NCBI GenBank assembly: GCA_964600965.1 | Contig: CAZRLO010000001.1 | Coordinates: 1-64,000 of the forward strand | Length of the DNA: 64,000 bases | DNA from: UBA5972 sp964600965 | GTDB lineage: Bacteria > Pseudomonadota > Alphaproteobacteria > Rhodobacterales > Rhodobacteraceae | Direction: 5' to 3' | Shown here: positions 61,159-64,000 of the stretch, one piece after another | Layout: each line of letters begins with the position of its first letter | Numbering within the stretch: position 1 is the stretch's first letter | Translations under genes and position numbers: made by a program | Notes under the pieces: model-generated | Databases searched by the model: none | What the model saw: only the letters and a program-made list of their open reading frames with translations | What the model was told of the DNA's origin: nothing

Positions 61159-63036
61159 ATGTTTCACGTGAAACGCGCTGGATTTGATGTGGTGGTAATC
61201 GGCGGCGGTCATGCCGGCGTCGAGGCGGCGCATGCCGCCGCACGGCTGGGGGCCACCACCGCGCTGGTCACCCATGCCGCCGCGCGGATCGGCGAGATGT
61301 CGTGCAACCCGGCAATTGGCGGATTGGGCAAGGGTCATCTGGTGCGCGAGATTGATGCGCTCGATGGTTTGATGGGGCGGGTGGCGGACGCTGCCGGCAT
61401 TCAGTTCCGGCTCCTGAACCGCCGCAAGGGTCCGGCGGTGCAAGGCCCGCGCGCCCAGGCGGACCGTGGGCTTTACCGTACGGGAATGCAGCGGGAAATT
61501 GCCGCCACAAAAAACCTCACCGTGATCGAGGCCGAGGTCAGCGATCTGCGCATCGTCGGCGATGCCATCACCGGTATCGTTCTGAGCGACGACTCCGTGG
61601 TCGCGGCGGCGCGGGTGGTCCTGACCGCCGGGACTTTTCTGCGCGGAGTCATCCATGTCGGGCAACAGGCGACCCCCGGCGGGCGTATGGGCGAAAGCCC
61701 CTCGGTTCCGCTGGCAGAGCGGATCAGTGCGCTGGGCCTGCCGCTTGGCCGCCTGAAGACGGGCACACCGCCGCGTCTGGACGGGCGAACCATCAACTGG
61801 GACGGGTTGGAGCGGCAACCGGGCGACGACCACCCCACCATGTTCTCGTTTCTGTCAAAACGCCCGTTGGTGCGGCAGATCGATTGCGGCATTACCCACA
61901 CCAACAGCCGAACCCACGAAGTCATCGCGGAAAACATCGGAAAATCAGCGATGTACGGCGGAAATATCCAGGGAGTCGGACCGCGATACTGCCCCTCCAT
62001 CGAAGACAAGATCGTGCGTTTCGCAGACAAGGATTCGCACCAGATCTTTCTGGAGCCCGAGGGGCTGGATGATCCGACGATCTATCCGAACGGCATTTCG
62101 ACATCGTTGCCGCCGGACGTTCAACGCGAATATGTCCGGACGATCAAGGGTCTGGAAATGGTGCGCATCCTTCAGCCGGGCTATGCGATTGAATACGATT
62201 ACGTCGACCCGCGCGCGCTGCGCGCCACGCTGGAGCTCAGGGAAATTGGCGGCCTGTATTTCGCGGGTCAGATCAACGGAACCACCGGGTATGAAGAGGC
62301 AGCGGCGCAGGGTCTTGTCGCCGGGTTGAACGCGGCGAGGTCGGCCCAGGGCCGGGAGCCGGTGATTTTCGACCGGTCCACGGCCTATATCGGGGTGATG
62401 ATCGACGACCTGATCACGCGTGGCGTTACCGAACCTTACCGGATGTTCACATCGCGCGCCGAATTTCGCCTGTCGCTGCGCGCGGATAATGCCGATCAGC
62501 GCCTGACCCCGACCGGCATCGATCTGGGATGCGTCGGACCGACGCGGAAAATGCATTTCGACGCCAAGGCCGCCGATCTTGACAGCGCCCGGCAGCGCCT
62601 GACCGGCCTGACGCTGACTCCGAACGAAGCCGCCAAATTCGGAATCGACATCAGCCAGGACGGCGTACGCCGCAACGGGTTGGAATTGCTAAGCTTTCCG
62701 GATATCAAGCTCGTGTCGCTTGTAAATGTATGGCCGGAAGTCGCTGATATCAAACCCGAAACCGGCGACCAATTGGAAAGGGATGCGCTGTACGCCCACT
62801 ATATCACCCGCCAGCAAAGCGACGTTGACGCCCTGAAGCGCGACGATGCGCATGTGATCCCGGATGGGTTTGAATTCGCGGCCGTTCCCGGATTGTCGGC
62901 GGAGCTGATCGCGAAGCTGGCGACGGTCAAACCGCGCACGCTGGCGCAGGCGGGCCGGGTCGAAGGGATGACTCCCTCGGCGCTGACGATGATACTGGGG
63001 CGATTGCGCCGCGATTCCCACGCTCTGCGCGCCTGA
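61159..63036 (+). CDS. mnmG: tRNA U34 carboxymethylaminomethyl enzyme MnmG
   Basis: FAD-dependent partner of MnmE. The 625-aa protein has the dinucleotide motif VVIGGGHAGVEAAHAAARLG, the family signature GKGHLVREIDALDGLMGRV, GPAVQGPRAQADRGLY, and IGVMIDDLITRGVTEPYRMF. The start region MFHVKRAGF is encoded by a parS site (TGTTTCACGTGAAACG), a typical feature of gidA in bacteria with ParABS. Its stop overlaps the rsmG start. Confidence 0.97.
   Translation: MFHVKRAGFDVVVIGGGHAGVEAAHAAARLGATTALVTHAAARIGEMSCNPAIGGLGKGHLVREIDALDGLMGRVADAAGIQFRLLNRRKGPAVQGPRAQADRGLYRTGMQREIAATKNLTVIEAEVSDLRIVGDAITGIVLSDDSVVAAARVVLTAGTFLRGVIHVGQQATPGGRMGESPSVPLAERISALGLPLGRLKTGTPPRLDGRTINWDGLERQPGDDHPTMFSFLSKRPLVRQIDCGITHTNSRTHEVIAENIGKSAMYGGNIQGVGPRYCPSIEDKIVRFADKDSHQIFLEPEGLDDPTIYPNGISTSLPPDVQREYVRTIKGLEMVRILQPGYAIEYDYVDPRALRATLELREIGGLYFAGQINGTTGYEEAAAQGLVAGLNAARSAQGREPVIFDRSTAYIGVMIDDLITRGVTEPYRMFTSRAEFRLSLRADNADQRLTPTGIDLGCVGPTRKMHFDAKAADLDSARQRLTGLTLTPNEAAKFGIDISQDGVRRNGLELLSFPDIKLVSLVNVWPEVADIKPETGDQLERDALYAHYITRQQSDVDALKRDDAHVIPDGFEFAAVPGLSAELIAKLATVKPRTLAQAGRVEGMTPSALTMILGRLRRDSHALRA
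61160..61175. promoter_or_regulatory. parS: parS centromere site 1 (inside mnmG start)
   Basis: TGTTTCACGTGAAACG matches 15 of 16 positions of the ParB-binding palindrome TGTTTCACGTGAAACA. It starts one base after the first base of the mnmG ATG and encodes residues 1-6 (MFHVKR). ParB loads here as a CTP-dependent clamp to segregate the origin region. Confidence 0.93.
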
Positions 63037-63668
63037 TGGCGGCAAAATCCCCCAACAAGATGCTTCAGGCGATGCTCAATGTTTCACGTGAAACAATTGA
63101 GCGGCTGCAAAAGCTGGAAACCTGCCTCGCCACCTGGAATCGCAAAATAAATCTGGTCTCAGCGACCACGCTCGATCAATACTGGGTTCGCCACGTCTCC
63201 GATTCAGCACAATTGTGGGATCTGCGACCGCCAGGCGCCCAAACCTGGGTGGATATCGGCAGCGGTGCGGGATTTCCGGGTCTGGTCATCGCGGCCCTGG
63301 CGGCAGAGCAATCGCCGGAATTGACGGTAACCCTGATCGAAAGCGACCGGCGAAAGGCGGCCTTTTTGCATCATGCCAGCCAGGAAATGAACCTATCACC
63401 CCGAATCCGCGCCGAAAGGGCAGAGGATTTGGCGTCACTCGGCGTCGACGTGGTATCCGCCCGCGCGGTTGCACCATTGGCGAAATTGATCGGCTATATG
63501 CACCATCATGGCAAAAGCCCCACGGTGGGGCTGTTTCCTAAGGGGCGGACCGTCGAATCTGAATTGACCGAAGCGCGAAAATATTGGACATTCGAAGTCC
63601 AAAAAACGCCCAGCACAACCGATTCCGGCGGCGTTATCGTACAAATTCGGGACATCAGGCGTGTCTGA
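63036..63668 (+). CDS. rsmG: 16S rRNA (guanine527-N7)-methyltransferase
   Basis: SAM-dependent methyltransferase (GidB) acting on G527 of 16S rRNA; loss gives low-level streptomycin resistance in other bacteria. The 210-aa protein has the N-terminal NVSRETIERLQKLETCLATW, WNRKINLVSATT, HVSDSAQLW, the SAM motif WVDIGSGAGFPGLVIA, and VVSARAVAPLAKLIGYM. The start overlaps the mnmG stop (TGATG). A perfect parS site encodes its NVSRETI residues. Its stop overlaps the parA GTG by 8 bp. Confidence 0.97.
   Translation: MAAKSPNKMLQAMLNVSRETIERLQKLETCLATWNRKINLVSATTLDQYWVRHVSDSAQLWDLRPPGAQTWVDIGSGAGFPGLVIAALAAEQSPELTVTLIESDRRKAAFLHHASQEMNLSPRIRAERAEDLASLGVDVVSARAVAPLAKLIGYMHHHGKSPTVGLFPKGRTVESELTEARKYWTFEVQKTPSTTDSGGVIVQIRDIRRV
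63080..63095. promoter_or_regulatory. parS: parS centromere site 2 (inside rsmG)
   Basis: TGTTTCACGTGAAACA is a perfect 16-bp parS palindrome. It lies in frame in rsmG, encoding the conserved residues V-S-R-E-T, and only 1.9 kb from parS site 1, with parA starting some 570 bp further on. Confidence 0.97.
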
Positions 63669-64000
63669 CCAAGATACCAGCGGCGATCGGCCGAAAATCA
63701 TCGCGATCGCCAACCAGAAGGGCGGCGTTGGCAAAACCACCACCGCCATCAACCTTGGCACCGCACTGGCCGCCGCTGAAAAGCGGGTCCTGTTGATCGA
63801 CATCGACCCGCAAGGTAACGCGTCAACCGGATTGGGCATAAAGCCGGAGCAGCGCGATCTGACAACATATGATCTGCTGCTGGAGGGTGCCGACTGGGAA
63901 AACGTCATTTGCGAAACCCAGGTGCCGAACCTGATGATCGCGCCGGCCACGACCGATCTCAGCTCGGCGGACATACAGCTTGCGGGGAACGATGACCGGG
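63661..64000 (+). CDS. parA: chromosome partitioning ATPase ParA (3' end beyond window)
   Basis: The first 113 residues are visible. After a short leader (GTG start, SDQDTSGDRPK) come the deviant Walker A KGGVGKTTTAINLG (residues 20-33), LLIDIDPQGNASTGLGI with the catalytic Asp, and the downstream LSSADIQLAGND. ParA forms ATP-dependent gradients that move ParB-parS complexes. The start overlaps rsmG by 8 bp; parB is expected to follow outside the window. Confidence 0.95.
   Translation, partial: MSDQDTSGDRPKIIAIANQKGGVGKTTTAINLGTALAAAEKRVLLIDIDPQGNASTGLGIKPEQRDLTTYDLLLEGADWENVICETQVPNLMIAPATTDLSSADIQLAGNDDR

Overview
The window is high-GC chromosomal DNA of an alphaproteobacterium, most likely Rhodobacterales (Roseobacter/Rhodobacter relatives). 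The evidence is the gene order maf-aroE-coaE-dnaQ beside hemJ-rho-mnmE-mnmG-rsmG-parA, the flagellar block motB-flgE-flgK-flgL-flgI, glutathione-dependent formaldehyde oxidation, an Entner-Doudoroff operon and a PuuD-type urate oxidase. Genes are dense, and many neighbours overlap by the ATGA/GTGA type. All identifications come from reading protein motifs; no database search was run.

Layout. 1-2.0 kb: rplO-secY-adk (part of the spc ribosomal operon). 2.1-6.7 kb: LysR regulator, methyltransferase, a stand-alone ectoine synthase coupled to a VOC protein, and an SDR/enoyl-CoA hydratase-like pair. 6.7-9.9 kb: glpK and glpD (glycerol use). 10-12.7 kb: frmA-fghA-yaiI. 12.7-16.0 kb: a zwf tail remnant, then pgl-edd-eda. 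16.3-24.6 kb: tRNA-Pro, a DMT exporter, a GNAT protein and the leucine genes leuC, leuD and leuB, with an AAA ATPase between leuC and leuD. 24.8-29.8 kb: an MscS channel, asparaginase, IalB, a decayed tail-fibre chaperone fragment and rlmN. 29.9-35.8 kb: flagellar genes. 35.9-40.0 kb: a secreted protein, an RND/MMPL protein and puuD. 40.2-47.6 kb: a mosaic of manC, FAH hydrolase, GntR regulator, an alpha/beta-hydrolase-like protein, a three-domain FkbH protein and a GT61 glycosyltransferase, probably surface polysaccharide. 47.6-49.8 kb: hslV, a small membrane protein, hslU. 50-57.5 kb: MFS transporter, timA-mltA-smr, fxsA, secB, maf-aroE-coaE-dnaQ. 57.5-64 kb: a probable replication origin, hemJ, rho, mnmE, mnmG, rsmG and parA (cut by the window end), with two parS sites inside the starts of mnmG and rsmG.

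The main points for follow-up are: a zwf relic directly in front of the Entner-Doudoroff operon; an AAA ATPase with its own operator-like leader splitting leuC from leuD; a fragment of an S74-type tail chaperone; an acetyltransferase whose conserved N-terminus has no usual start codon; an uncharacterised membrane protein translationally coupled between hslV and hslU; a HAD-GNAT-SGNH fusion beside an alpha/beta-hydrolase-like protein and GT61; and an oriC/parS region that can be read at sequence level. I found no CRISPR array, insertion sequence or intact prophage.
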